From Allium sativum (Eukaryota > Streptophyta > Magnoliopsida > Asparagales > Amaryllidaceae): a stretch of DNA of 64,000 nucleotides. Below the pieces are notes generated by a model, which had not been told where the DNA came from, ran no database searches, and worked only from the letters and a program-made list of their open reading frames with translations. This document shows, one piece after another, positions 21,405-32,188 of the stretch. The position numbers and the translations under genes were made by a program. The stretch covers positions 250,884,427-250,948,426 of the forward strand of contig CM060910.1 of assembly GCA_030737875.1 (NCBI GenBank). The letters run 5' to 3'. Positions within the stretch are counted from its first letter, which is position 1, and each line of letters begins with the position of its first letter.

Positions 21405-23739
21405 AAATCCCTCACTTAATGGTGGACTTCTACGAGTGAAGGTGCATATTATGATCCTCTCCCTTGAGGGAGGACACTAATTGGTGGAGATTCAGATAAA
21501 TGGAATATTTCTTTATATGAGGATAAAAAGGTATTTTTAAATATTTTTTATTATTATTTGAAATGTCTCTTTTTTATAGTGGAAATACACTTTTTGGAAG
21601 TAACATCTTCTCGGTCTTGCTACTAAGGAGAATTCTGAAGTCATTTTCAAAATGGAACTACAGAACTTTCATGATGCATGAACCAGTCATCTTTTAGTCA
21701 GGACAATGCTATTGTAATCAGGGTTTTGATAGCACTCAAAGGCCTTAGAGATATTTAAGACGTCCTTTGGAAAACATGAAAAATTCCTTAATAATTCTTT
21801 AAAATTATAAAGAAGCTTCCATTAGTTAGCTTTGAGTTATAATTTTATGCGTGTAATGCAATTTTGAAACAGTAACCTTTCTAGAAATACTTTAATCTAA
21901 AATGGATGATAAAACCTTTCATAGTATAATTTCTGGTTGAAAATGTGATTAGTGAAAATTGTTTTAATATTGTGTGATAGATATACATAGTTGTCTCGAT
22001 TCAGGTATTACTTAGCAAAAGAATGTCTTGTTTCCAAGTCAAAGAGGTCATGATTCATGAACCAATAAGCTCTCACTCTCAGACAAGAGTTAGCTTATCT
22101 CCAGGATATATTGATTTCAAGAGAGATCTGTATATTTACGTCTCCTTGGACTGTTCAACAATGAAGTTGATTTAGAGGCCCACCATGGCATTCTCTTTAG
22201 ATGTTTCTATACAGCTTTATCTTAAATACATACGATATCCACTTTTTATTGAAGACCAACACTTTTTATGGATTTGATGAAAGTCGATATTTATTTCTAC
22301 TTGCAAAGAGACTCGGTTTTTTTTTGGTAAATAAGCAGTATCAAATACATGTCAAGTTATATGTATTTATTAATCTTAGAAATATGAAAAAGGAAAAAAA
22401 ATATGGGACGTAATTTCCAGGAAACTTCATTATCAGATTAGAATTCTATATTTGAAGTTGTGGTAGTGCTGCTTTCGCAGCCCCTCTTGCATATGAAAGT
22501 TTAGGCCTTCTTTGATGAATTCTTGTAAATCCTACTCTACTTCATCCTTGTTAGAGCACGACATTCATCAATCCTTAGCTCATTTGATTTGCGATAAGAA
22601 TAATAAATTTTCCTTTTATCTATTTCCAATTGACTTTTAACAAAAGAACTCTAAGATCCTTTCTCTTTGGCTTTGTTGAGAACCTTTCCCAATATTGAGC
22701 ATTTGATCCATACAGATGAATTTGCCAGGTTGACATCCGAGGTCAGGCAATCCCTTGCATCTGCGAAGGTAGAACTCCTCCTAAAAGGGGAAATGTTCGG
22801 TTATTCTTAAGCGTATTATCATTGGATTCTCTATATCTGTAGCATCCTTCTTTTTAGAGTATTGTGTAAAATCTTTTCAAATAATCACTAAGCAATTCTT
22901 TTAGAATTTTTAAAGGTTGGATAATCTGTAAGACATTATAGTTGAAGTGGGCTAGTATTCATAAGAGAATTGCTTCCAAATATAAATAACTGGTCCCTTG
23001 GTAATGCCTATATCATTTGGTGCTGCTGTACAAGAAGTAGCTGGGACGATTTTACGTTAGACAGCTACAAAAACATCGTATGGTTTCACATGACCAAATT
23101 AAGAGGTGATCATCCAGATCGGTGGTTCCATATAATATTTGAGTATACTATCTTTGATGTCGACTGGAACACTGGAAGTCATTATTTCTCTTAAAAAAAG
23201 GAACTCCTTGTAGTACATAATTTTTCCTTGGTTAAAAGATCTCTCTCCCTTCAAGATAAGCATTAGTTTCATTTTTTACACAAGTCTAGTTGCTCTGGGA
23301 GTTATGTTCTTAACTTTCTTAGCCTTGATGCGATGGATAAGGTCTTTAAATCTTTCCTGGAAGACTTTGTTGTAATTTATTTATTAATTCTCTTTATTGT
23401 TGTGGAAGACTCTCGAGGCAGAGCATCTTTAACAATTAAACTAAGGTAAAAGGGAAAGAACAAGGAATCCGTGGTTTGAGCCTTCCTTCTAAGATTGAAA
23501 ATATTAGCCAAAAATATGATATAATACCACAAAACTTAGCGTGAGGGCAGGTATTAAGGTCTTAGGCCTTGTTTCGAAACCAACAAGTCAGTTCAAAGCC
23601 CAGAACTTTATTTAAAGTAGAGAAGAAGAATAAAATCAAATAAACACTTTCCATAGTGCTTAAACCAAAAGAGGAAAATGTGGTTACATTCGAAACAACT
23701 CTAACCAAGATAAATCTGATTAGTGCAAACCAGTCTCAG
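21405..23739. other. Unassigned AT-rich DNA
   Basis: About 2.3 kb without a recognisable gene. The first bases (minus strand TTAAGTGAGGGATTT next to the LTR start) resemble a polypurine tract, so this could be the diverged internal region of another retroelement. Six-frame reading gives only short frames with no family motif (for example 22970-23194 on plus). Confidence 0.4.
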
Positions 23740-24685
23740 TTTGAAAAAAAGGGATTGGATGCACCTTTTTTAACATAAATAAATATATAAATACCAAAAG
23801 GGAGATAATAGCCAATGTCCAATGACACAAAAAGACGGTATATCAAAAGCTAAAACCGTACAAAAACGGAATAAAAAACCAATCCATCCAAGATACAGAG
23901 AGATACAATAAATCACCACTCACACAAATAGAAACAAAACTAGCACCAACAAGAATACTCATTGGAAGCACTGAACAAGCAGAGCAGCCTCCACGGATGT
24001 TTCCTGGTGAAAACCCATCGAGACAAACAATCAACGTAGGGGAAGCACTCCACCTTCAACATCTCCTATGAACAAAAGGAACCATAGCTACATTCAGTGA
24101 GGCAGCAAAGGCCCAAACCAAAAGCAACTATCTGAGACCTGTATACTAAACAAACCATTAGAAGATAAGAGGGGGTGTAGCGGAACATGAGCAACGATGA
24201 GAAAAACCAAGCCACAACAAGAAAAAAATAAGGAAGCGGGCAAACTCACCCGATTCCGGCGTGGTGGAGAACCACTACGGATGCCGACAATCCATGCCAA
24301 ATTATGTGAACGAGTTTGATTGATGCCATGAAAAGACATGCCACGGTAAGCGAGGAAGACATCATTGTTAACTCGTCTTACAATAGTTGCAGAGTCCATG
24401 AGGACTTCGTCGTAAAAACGTCTTATTATGTGCACACCAAATGTGCCAACAAATAAGGTAGAGAATCAGACAAAATAGGGAAGCCGTGAGGGACTTCCCA
24501 GCCATCCCCGCAAGCCACAGACCAAGAAGGTTAAGAAAGGATGAGATGCTTCTCTAGAGTTCAACTAGATTCCCGAAGAAGGACTGAACAACCCTATCAC
24601 AAAACCGACAAAGAAAAGATGCTTGGAGGATTCCACTTGGGACCAAAAACCGCATCTGCAACGAGAGACAATAGGAATACCAGTC
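23740..24685 (-). pseudogene. LINE (L1-type) 3' part with RT C-terminal zinc region
   Basis: From about 24680 the minus strand reads GIPIVSRCRCGFWSQVESSK, the Cys/His-type region (zf-RVT) found at the C-terminus of plant LINE reverse transcriptases. After frameshifts it is followed by a LVCGLRGW…LICWHIWCAHNKT-type stretch. The frame is broken repeatedly. Further downstream is a T-rich 3' region ending near 23740 with a GTGCATCC word typical of LINE tails. The other half lies at 34979-35555. Between the halves sits the copia element, which entered between DENPRG and the GIPIVSRC motif. Confidence 0.75.
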
Positions 24686-25281
24686 TGTTGGATCTAGATT
24701 AACCCTAGAGGGGAGGTAAATAGGGTTTATCATAGTTTTTTGCTGAATTAAAACTTACGGGATATTAAAATAATAAACAGATCACAGAATGCAGCAAAAA
24801 TAAAAGTGCATAAAATAAATCACACACACAGAGATACCTAGCTTCGGCAAAACCCTACCTACTGCTGCTTTCCTAAGGTTTCTACTAGGTAAAAGAATAG
24901 TTCCCACATACAAGACCATGCACACTCGCGAACCCCTCGCTCCTATTCTAGTCCTATGCTCAAAACCCTAGACTGGCCGATATACCCTCGACCAAATTTT
25001 CCCGTATTACAAACCCATAACACGTAACCTAAGATTTTATAGACTCTAGTAAACTGCTAGCTAAACCCTAACTGGATTCCCTAGAATTTTACAGACTCTA
25101 GCAACTGTTCGGATTGCAAAAGAATTACACCAAAAAACAAACTTAAAAACAAAAACAAATTTGAAAAACCGTAGTTATAAAAATAAATCCCTTTTAGCCC
25201 TTTAGACTTGAATAGGCCGACCCACTTACATTTGCTTTCACTTCTCTTGGCCCAATCTCCCTTTTTCTCTGAGAAACAAAA

Positions 25282-25464
25282 ATGGCTTCTGCATTACAAA
25301 GGCTAGGGTTTCTAAAACTTCCCCAAATCGATCGATTGCTTGATGAATTGGATTTCTCTTTGATGCTCGAAACTGTTTGGCTCTATGATGCTTCGATTTT
25401 GGGGTTGCCCTTCCTCTCGATCGAATCCTATGTGAGTATTTCTGAGTTTATTTGTGCTCTTTGA
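25282..25464 (+). other. Exon-like reading frame antisense in copia 3' LTR
   Basis: The plus strand has a good plant start context (AAAATGGCTTC) and a 60-residue frame starting MASALQRLGFLKLPQ. It remains similar in the 5' LTR copy at 32774. After the codons for LSIESY comes GTGAGT, a splice-donor consensus, followed by T-rich DNA like an intron. I do not recognise the protein. It could be a captured first exon or a chance frame. No downstream exon is evident. Confidence 0.3.
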
Positions 25465-27622
25465 AATTGCGAGTTTTTGGTTTTCGATCCTTCGATTTGC
25501 CTGTGATGAAATGGTATAAATAGGATTATAGAATCCTTTAATCTCTCTGATTTCGTTAGAATGACTCGACCTAATTTAAATGGTTTCCTCTTTTGCTTTA
25601 TTACCAGATTTTGCTCGACTTTGAATTGCAGTGAGATTTACTCTTGACTTGTATTTGTCCCTTGGTTAATTTCTGCATTTCAGGAAACAAATTATATTGT
25701 TCTCCTGTCATATATACATGAGTATTTTTTCTGGAAATCAACACAACCTTTGTTTGGTTTTGTGAATACTTGGAAAACATTGATTTTGTCCAAAAACTGA
25801 TTTGTTGAGCAAATGGATTTCTTGCCAAATAATGTTCATATATTTCTGGAACCATTGATTCATTTTCCACATAAACAATTTAGTGATTGATTGATTTCTG
25901 GAAACCTATGAGATGCAGAATAATTTCTTTCCTAAAACAATTTTGGTCTTCGAATTAATCACTCTGTCTATGCATTAACTCCATGTTTTCATTTATGGAA
26001 AATGTGAATATCTGAAATCAATTTAAAAACTGCTATGAAACTAAAAACATGCTTTGCTGATTTTGCTTGACTCCATATATGATTTCAGGAATAAAAACTT
26101 TCTAAATTGATTTTCTTGTGTTGCATTCATAGATTCTTGTTTGAACATAGCATCATTGACCACATGAGTGATTTCATGTTTCATGTATACACACCTGCAC
26201 CTCTTCTCCATGCTGCTTTGAACACTTGTTTCATCATAACTGAACATGTATACTTATTTGCAATTCCAAATATAAACATCAGTCTTTGAGAAAATGTTCT
26301 CTGGTCAGTATGATTTCTTCTTTCATCCACACATATATATGCATACAAACATATATGTTTGTGTGTGTATCTTGTGTGCACTGTTCTCCATATGTTTATG
26401 TCCTTCCTGTTTGCCTGAAAACTAACCTGCATTTACTCGAGCTTGTATGTGCACTTGAACAATTGAAACTGCCTTATTATTTATACATGCATGTATATAT
26501 GCTATGTTGCTCTACCAAATTTGCCATCATGTTTTACTTGCTTGTGAAGTGTATACATTTGTGAGCTGGACCATGTTGATGCATACAGAACAATGTTGAA
26601 CCATACACATGTCATGTCTCATAAAAATGTGGCCTCGACTATTTGAATTTCTTTCATCATTTTGCTTTAGCCAAGTAGTTGTAGCTTTTGCATTTTCCTG
26701 GGCTGTCTTTATGCACTGCTATATCGTGTGTGCTCGATCATTGTTGCACTTGTATGTTGACATGCATTTATCATGCTGCTCCATGTCTTGACCGTATAAG
26801 AAGGCTGACTTGATGTGGTACTTGCTTGATTGCTGAATCCTTACTGCTGTGTTCACAACTTTCTTTGAACTTCTTGAACCAGTCTTGAATTCTTGAGCAG
26901 CATGACCTTTTGCTCGACCACTTCAGCATTGTATGTTTGCTGCCTTGCTATTTATGTACACAATCGTGTTGAGTTGCACTTGTGCCTTTTCATTTGCCTG
27001 TATATGTGATGCACCGTCCATGTATATGTATAGATCTCCAATGTCCATCCATGCTGAAAGTTGTTGCACCATTTTTTGAGCTGTCTCGACCATTGTTATA
27101 TTTGTTGAATCATGTACGTGTCAATGCATTGCTAGCTTGTGATTTTGCTCCATTTTGAGTTGGACTGAGTCAAGATGGTCCATGTAGCTACTCCTCAGTT
27201 GCACACTGGATTAGTGAGGCAGTGCAAACGTGTATCCATATACACGTGTGTATATGCAGCCATCAAACAAGAATTCCTGTCCCTATACTATACATATATA
27301 AACTGACTAGACATAGATAAATCGGATCAAGTCATGAAAAACGATGAGAAACACACTAGAAATCTGAGGCAAATAAAAATTTTAAAAATAAAATTTACAT
27401 TCACGTGTATCCATATTTTATTTTTATAGCAGTGCACTGTGTGTGTGTGTGTGTTTCATGTTACAGATAAGCAGGTGATGAATGGACCGGCAGTGAAGAT
27501 GCTGTGAAGACAGGAGACTGAAGACAAGAACAGTGTGTAAATGTGTATATAATTGAATGGAATTGTACAAAGTGACCGAGTGATGTAGTGAGGAGATAAT
27601 GTAACAAATGTACTGAATTGAA

Positions 27623-27623
<1 letters not shown>

Positions 27624-27657
<34 letters not shown>
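27624..27657. repeat. (GT)n(AT)n microsatellite in copia 3' LTR
   Basis: About 24 bases of GT repeats then AT repeats. The 5' LTR has only a short ATATATTTATAT at this place. Confidence 0.9.
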
Positions 27658-27927
27658 GAAATGAAGTGTATCAGTGAAGTGTTCAAATAGTGGAGTATAA
27701 AATTTGTACTATTTGATATTTAAATAAAATATTCTATCCAAATAAAATAATGTGTGAATGTTTAAATTTCCGTACAGTTGTATTTTATTTAAACATAAAT
27801 ATTATATTTCTGACTGTTGTGTGGTATACCTGTACAGTTACAAACACATTTAATAATAAAATATATTTGGTTGTTATCATCAAACAAAAATCATATAATT
27901 GTGTATACAACTGTGTTATATACAACA

Positions 27928-28165
27928 ATCTCCCCCTTTTGATGATGACAAACAAATAAAGATTTTGAGCACAATAAATGTTTTTGACGGTGAATATTGA
28001 ACTCCCCTTATTTTCTAGCTCCCCCTACAACAGAAAACTCCCCCTATAGCTTTGCATAAGTGAAGAGTGAAAATTGAATGAATTTTCAAAATAAAAAATA
28101 TTTAAAAAATATTCACTCATAAATCAAAATCTCAATCCATTCTCCCCCTTTTGTTATCATCAAAT
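27928..28165 (-). other. Multiple polypurine tracts upstream of copia 3' LTR
   Basis: The tract adjoining the LTR (27928-27941, AAAAGGGGGAGAT) is followed by further GGGGAG tracts near 28002, 28019, 28038 and 28141-28152. The last one repeats AAAAGGGGGAGA and its ATGATAACA-like neighbour. Repeated polypurine tracts are a known Sirevirus trait. Confidence 0.7.
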
Positions 28166-30700
28166 GGATTCAGAATTTAAAATGTAGATGAAAAATGACT
28201 AATAAATGTAATATCAGCATAAGAGGAAGAACCGTCATCATAAATCTCAATCAGTTAAACAAAAATCATAATATTCCAAGAACTAGTGGCATATTTCATA
28301 TTTTAGAGAGTGACGAATTTACGATGAATTTTATATAAAATGGAGAGAGTTACAAAAATATGATTTCCAGTTATTTTCCAAAAGAATTTTATAAAAAATG
28401 AGCACAAAGATAATGATGGATTTGGACTATAATTATAGATTCAAATTAAGTGATGCAATCAAATAGTCTCAAATCCCAGTAGCTATCAATCAACAGATCA
28501 TAATACGTCATAAAATATTAACACAATTCACAAAATAGAACATGGATTGATAGGTTGGTTTTTACACACCAAGGAGAATTTCATATAAATTGTATTTATA
28601 GCCTTTTTTTAATTTAAGAGCACACTGACCACGCATAACCAGATCTTGGATTTTTAAATGAGGTCAGTTGCAGCTTAAAATTAAGTATTCTCATAACTAT
28701 GCATAACCAGAGCTTGGATTTTTAAATGAGGTTAGAGAAACACTTATGAATATTATTTTATTATTTTCTGTTTCAAAATGAAAACTCCTCAGTATATAAA
28801 ACCAATATGGATGATAGAAGAGTGATAGGTACAGAAATGGTTTGTGAAATAAATTTCTAGATTAATTATATTATGAAATTTGCTCGACTGTACCGGAATC
28901 ATTGAAGATTTTCAATTATCACTAATACTGAATAATAAAATAGTCCAATTTCTATCATAAATATTTCCAATTTTTATCCAAGATGATTTTAAAAAAAATA
29001 AACTCTCCACATTAGTATAAAAAACATGATGGATGGCAGAATAATGGTAGATAAAGAAGATGGTCATGAAATAATCGCCAATTCAAAGATATTATAATAC
29101 TTATTCAATCATCATGAAAATTTAAATAAAATCTCCTCTTGTTGTGATATATACTGCAGTCACAATTCATCACAATTTCAAAATCTAATAATAATTTTGA
29201 TTAATTATAAATACAGTTCAATTTGGATATTGATTTCAATTTCTGAATGAATAAAAATAAATAATTTTAAAATTGAAAATCAATTACAAGAGGAATTTAG
29301 AGAGATATACAGAAGACAAAATATATATATACACAGAATGAGAATAAGATTAATAAAAAATCAGCACTTCCTAATCTGATACCAATTGGTGTCCTTATTA
29401 ACAAATTTAATCACAAAGCCCAACCAGAAAAATTGAACAAATTTGGCACATTTATTAGAGTTACAGACAGTTTACTCAACACAAGCAATTATTTTAAAAC
29501 ATTTTTCAAAATAGTATCAGTGAAGAACAAAAAATCAGTTCAAAGCGGACTTGTCATAAAGATAGTCACAAAAAATGTGATTCATGATCCAAGATTAAAA
29601 TACAGTTTATTTGAAATCATTTGAGAAATATGAAAATCCCAAGATTCAGTGAATAAATCACACCAGATTAAATTTCAGATTCAAGATATGTGTGATATTC
29701 AATAAATCAATAATTTCAAATGATTTTAAGCAAACAAATATTTAAATCAAATAACCATGAAATAACAGAAAGATTTAAGACCAGATTTTCAAAGAATTTT
29801 TCACAAGAGATTCTGGCAAGCACAAGAGTAATTTCAGATCATTTACATCAGACTTGAGAGATATTCATGATCTAGAAAATTAAACAATAATTTATTTGAA
29901 ATCACTTGAATCATTCACACAAGATGATAATTTCAAGATTAAGAGATGTGTGATATTCAAAGTATCTAGAATTTCAGATGATTTCAAACAAACAATTTTC
30001 AACCATAATGATCATGAATAAAGATGAATTTAAAGATGTATCACTGATTCAAGATAATTCAAAAATTCCAAGCCAATCTGAAAAATAATGAAATTATAAC
30101 AACTGATAAATATTGGTATGCTGTAATGAGTACATTATTTCAATCTTTTCTAAAATGAATTAATGAAAACTCAAAACAGCAGTGGTGTGTGAAATTGCAT
30201 TAAACTTTCAGATCTTCAAAAATTTAGAATTCAAATTTACAGTGTTCAAGATATGACAAGAATACATCAACACTGTTATGAATTCTGAAATCAGAAAATA
30301 AACTTAAAAAACAATTACAGATATTTACAAAATTAAATTCAAGATTTGGAAATGATTAAAACATCAGATTTTCATTCAAGTAAAGCAAATTTCAAGAAAA
30401 TCAAGAGTTCTGCAACCGGAAGTCAGGAAAACCCAAGAAGACACAAAAATATGGCTGTGTCAAATCAAATCAGAAAAGAAGTAAAAAAAGGAGGAATAAG
30501 GGGAAAAAATTGGAAAAATGAAAACAGGGAATATACAAAAGAAATTGTGAGTCTAGAGATCATACCTGAGAACGATGTAAGCAAAAGAATCTCTGACTCA
30601 ACAAGCTTGGCTAAGAAATCTGAGTGATACAGAAACATAGAACAGTTTGAACTTGAATCTCTTTTGAATAGCAGTTCCTCAGCCTCCTCCTGTACCTAAA
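28166..30700. other. Copia internal non-coding region
   Basis: About 2.5 kb of very AT-rich DNA where pol would lie. There is no pol motif in any frame. It holds degenerate direct repeats: GCATAACCAGATCTTGGATT-type at 28634 and 28702, and a block around AGATNTGTGTGATATTCAA at about 29683 and 29943. The minus strand near 30700-30840 still reads IWVPKGT-type residues that normally link gag to protease. Confidence 0.6.
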
Positions 30701-30840
30701 TGTTTAGGGGATTGAGTGGTCTAACAAAATTAATGTAACCACTCACAGTTGTGTGTCGTACTCTCGGTACCCAAACTTGTTTAAACAGCAACCCATCAGA
30801 ATTTACCAGAGTGCCTTTAGGGACCCAGATCTGTTTCAAT

Positions 30841-31662
30841 TTAGACGAATTCATTTTGTTTCTTTTTTGGGGTCCAAACAGGTTTGTTTCTAAACAATTT
30901 TATATTTTGGTTTCGATTCAAAAATCCGTTGAAATTATCAATGTTTAGATTATCAAGTCGATTCTTCTCAAAGAAGGTTGAAGGACTTTCAAAATCGTTT
31001 GGACTTCTCTTATCAAAAACATTAAATTTTCCAAAGCCAAGACCATTCCTATTTCTAGAAGAAAATTGAATTTTCAACAATATATTCAAAGATTTTTCTC
31101 CATTTGAAAACCGTATTAAGCTCAATTCAAGATCATTGGTTTTGGATTTAAGATCAGAATTTTCTTTCATTTGATCTGAACAATGATTAATGCTGATCTT
31201 TCTCCTTTCAGTATCATTTTGTTTCAAAATCAAATTTTCATCTTTGAGCAGTTTAATTTTGGTCTTGGACTCAAATATCTCGGATTCAAAATGAATTTGT
31301 TTTTCAAATTGAAGTTTCCCAAAATCTTTAAATTTTGCAATCTCATTTTCTAAATCTTTCAAAATCAAATCAATTTTCAATAAACTCTCTTTATCAGTAG
31401 TTTCAAGTTTGGAATTTTTGGTAGTCTTAAAATTTTCAAATTCCTTTTGCAAAAGATTGTTCGAACTTAATAACTCAATCTCATTCTTTTTTAAAATCAT
31501 AATTTCATTCTCAAGATTTTGAATATTTTTATTGAGATGAATGAGATTAGTTTTCAATTTCCAAGAGTTTTCACAATCAAAATTTTCTAATTTCATAACA
31601 TTTGAAAGTTTTGATTCCAAACAGTTAATTTTGCTGGTCAACTCATGATTCATAGATTTCAA
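30841..31662 (-). pseudogene. gag: Copia gag remnant: coiled-coil linker region
   Basis: A 273-residue frame rich in Lys, Glu, Asn and Leu (NLENEIMILKKNEIELL, KDENLILKQND), predicted coiled coil over about residues 1-190. It then reads RFSNGEKSLNILLKIQ and NRNGLGFGK, matching the SLDxLL…GLGY-type stretch that follows the zinc knuckle in Sirevirus-like copia polyproteins. It ends with PVWTPKKKQN. The frame continues past a stop with IWVPKGT-type residues but there is no protease. It is cut off from the gag N-terminus (31701-32057) by a stop and a short gap, and no CCHC knuckle survives. Confidence 0.78.
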
Positions 31663-31700
31663 AGATTTATTTTTCAGTTAGAGTTTATCAACAGATTTGG

Positions 31701-32057
31701 TTAAATCAACACAATAAAAACTAGATCTTCGTATGAGAAATTTTCTATTTCATTGTCTATTGAGTCTCCATCAGTTGATCCATCTGAATTATCATCTGTA
31801 AGACCTGTTAAGCATAAATCTGAATCTGAGTTGACATTCCGGGGTTTTGACCAGCTCTTGTCAATTTGTCCATACTTTGTATTGAGAGTTTTCCAAATTT
31901 CTTGCGCAATCATACAATGGGAGATAAAATCAAGTTGATTATTACTAAGATGATAATAGAGAATACGCATAGCACGAGCATTAGTACTCTTATCTAATAT
32001 ATCACTCCCACTGTCAACAACATCCCAATATTTAACAGATTTCAAATATGATTTCAT
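31701..32057 (-). pseudogene. gag: Copia gag N-terminal remnant
   Basis: The 118-residue frame begins MKSYLKSVKYWDVVDSG, then ARAMRILYYHLSNNQLDFIS and AQEIWKTLNTKYGQ. This is the typical gag (UBN2/DUF4219-like) pattern of plant copia elements. Directly after TKYGQ it jumps to an acidic DSDLCLTGLTDDNSDG stretch ending SYEDLV, so the middle of gag with the zinc knuckle is deleted. Confidence 0.82.
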
Positions 32058-32174
32058 TTCTGATTTTCAATTCAAAAAGTCTGTACCATAAAAAATATTT
32101 GGAATGTGACTGGACCGAGTCTTTTTGGACTGACAACTAGGGATCAACATTACTCTAGATTTAACAGAAAACCT

Positions 32175-32186
32175 GCTCTGATACCA
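32175..32186 (-). other. Copia primer-binding site, initiator Met tRNA
   Basis: Minus-strand TGGTATCAGAGC two bases after the 5' LTR end CCAACA. Confidence 0.92.
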
Positions 32187-32188
32187 CT

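Larger units (their letters stand above)
24686..27927 (-). repeat. Copia 3' LTR (3242 bp)
   Basis: Matches the 5' LTR along its length, except for about 455 bases (roughly 26543-26997) that are missing from the 5' LTR. It contains a (GT)n(AT)n microsatellite at 27624-27657 and an exon-like frame on the opposite strand at 25282. Confidence 0.88.

Noticed and set aside
22970..23194. 74-residue plus-strand frame as a gene
   Set aside because: No family resemblance, no start context, surrounded by stops.
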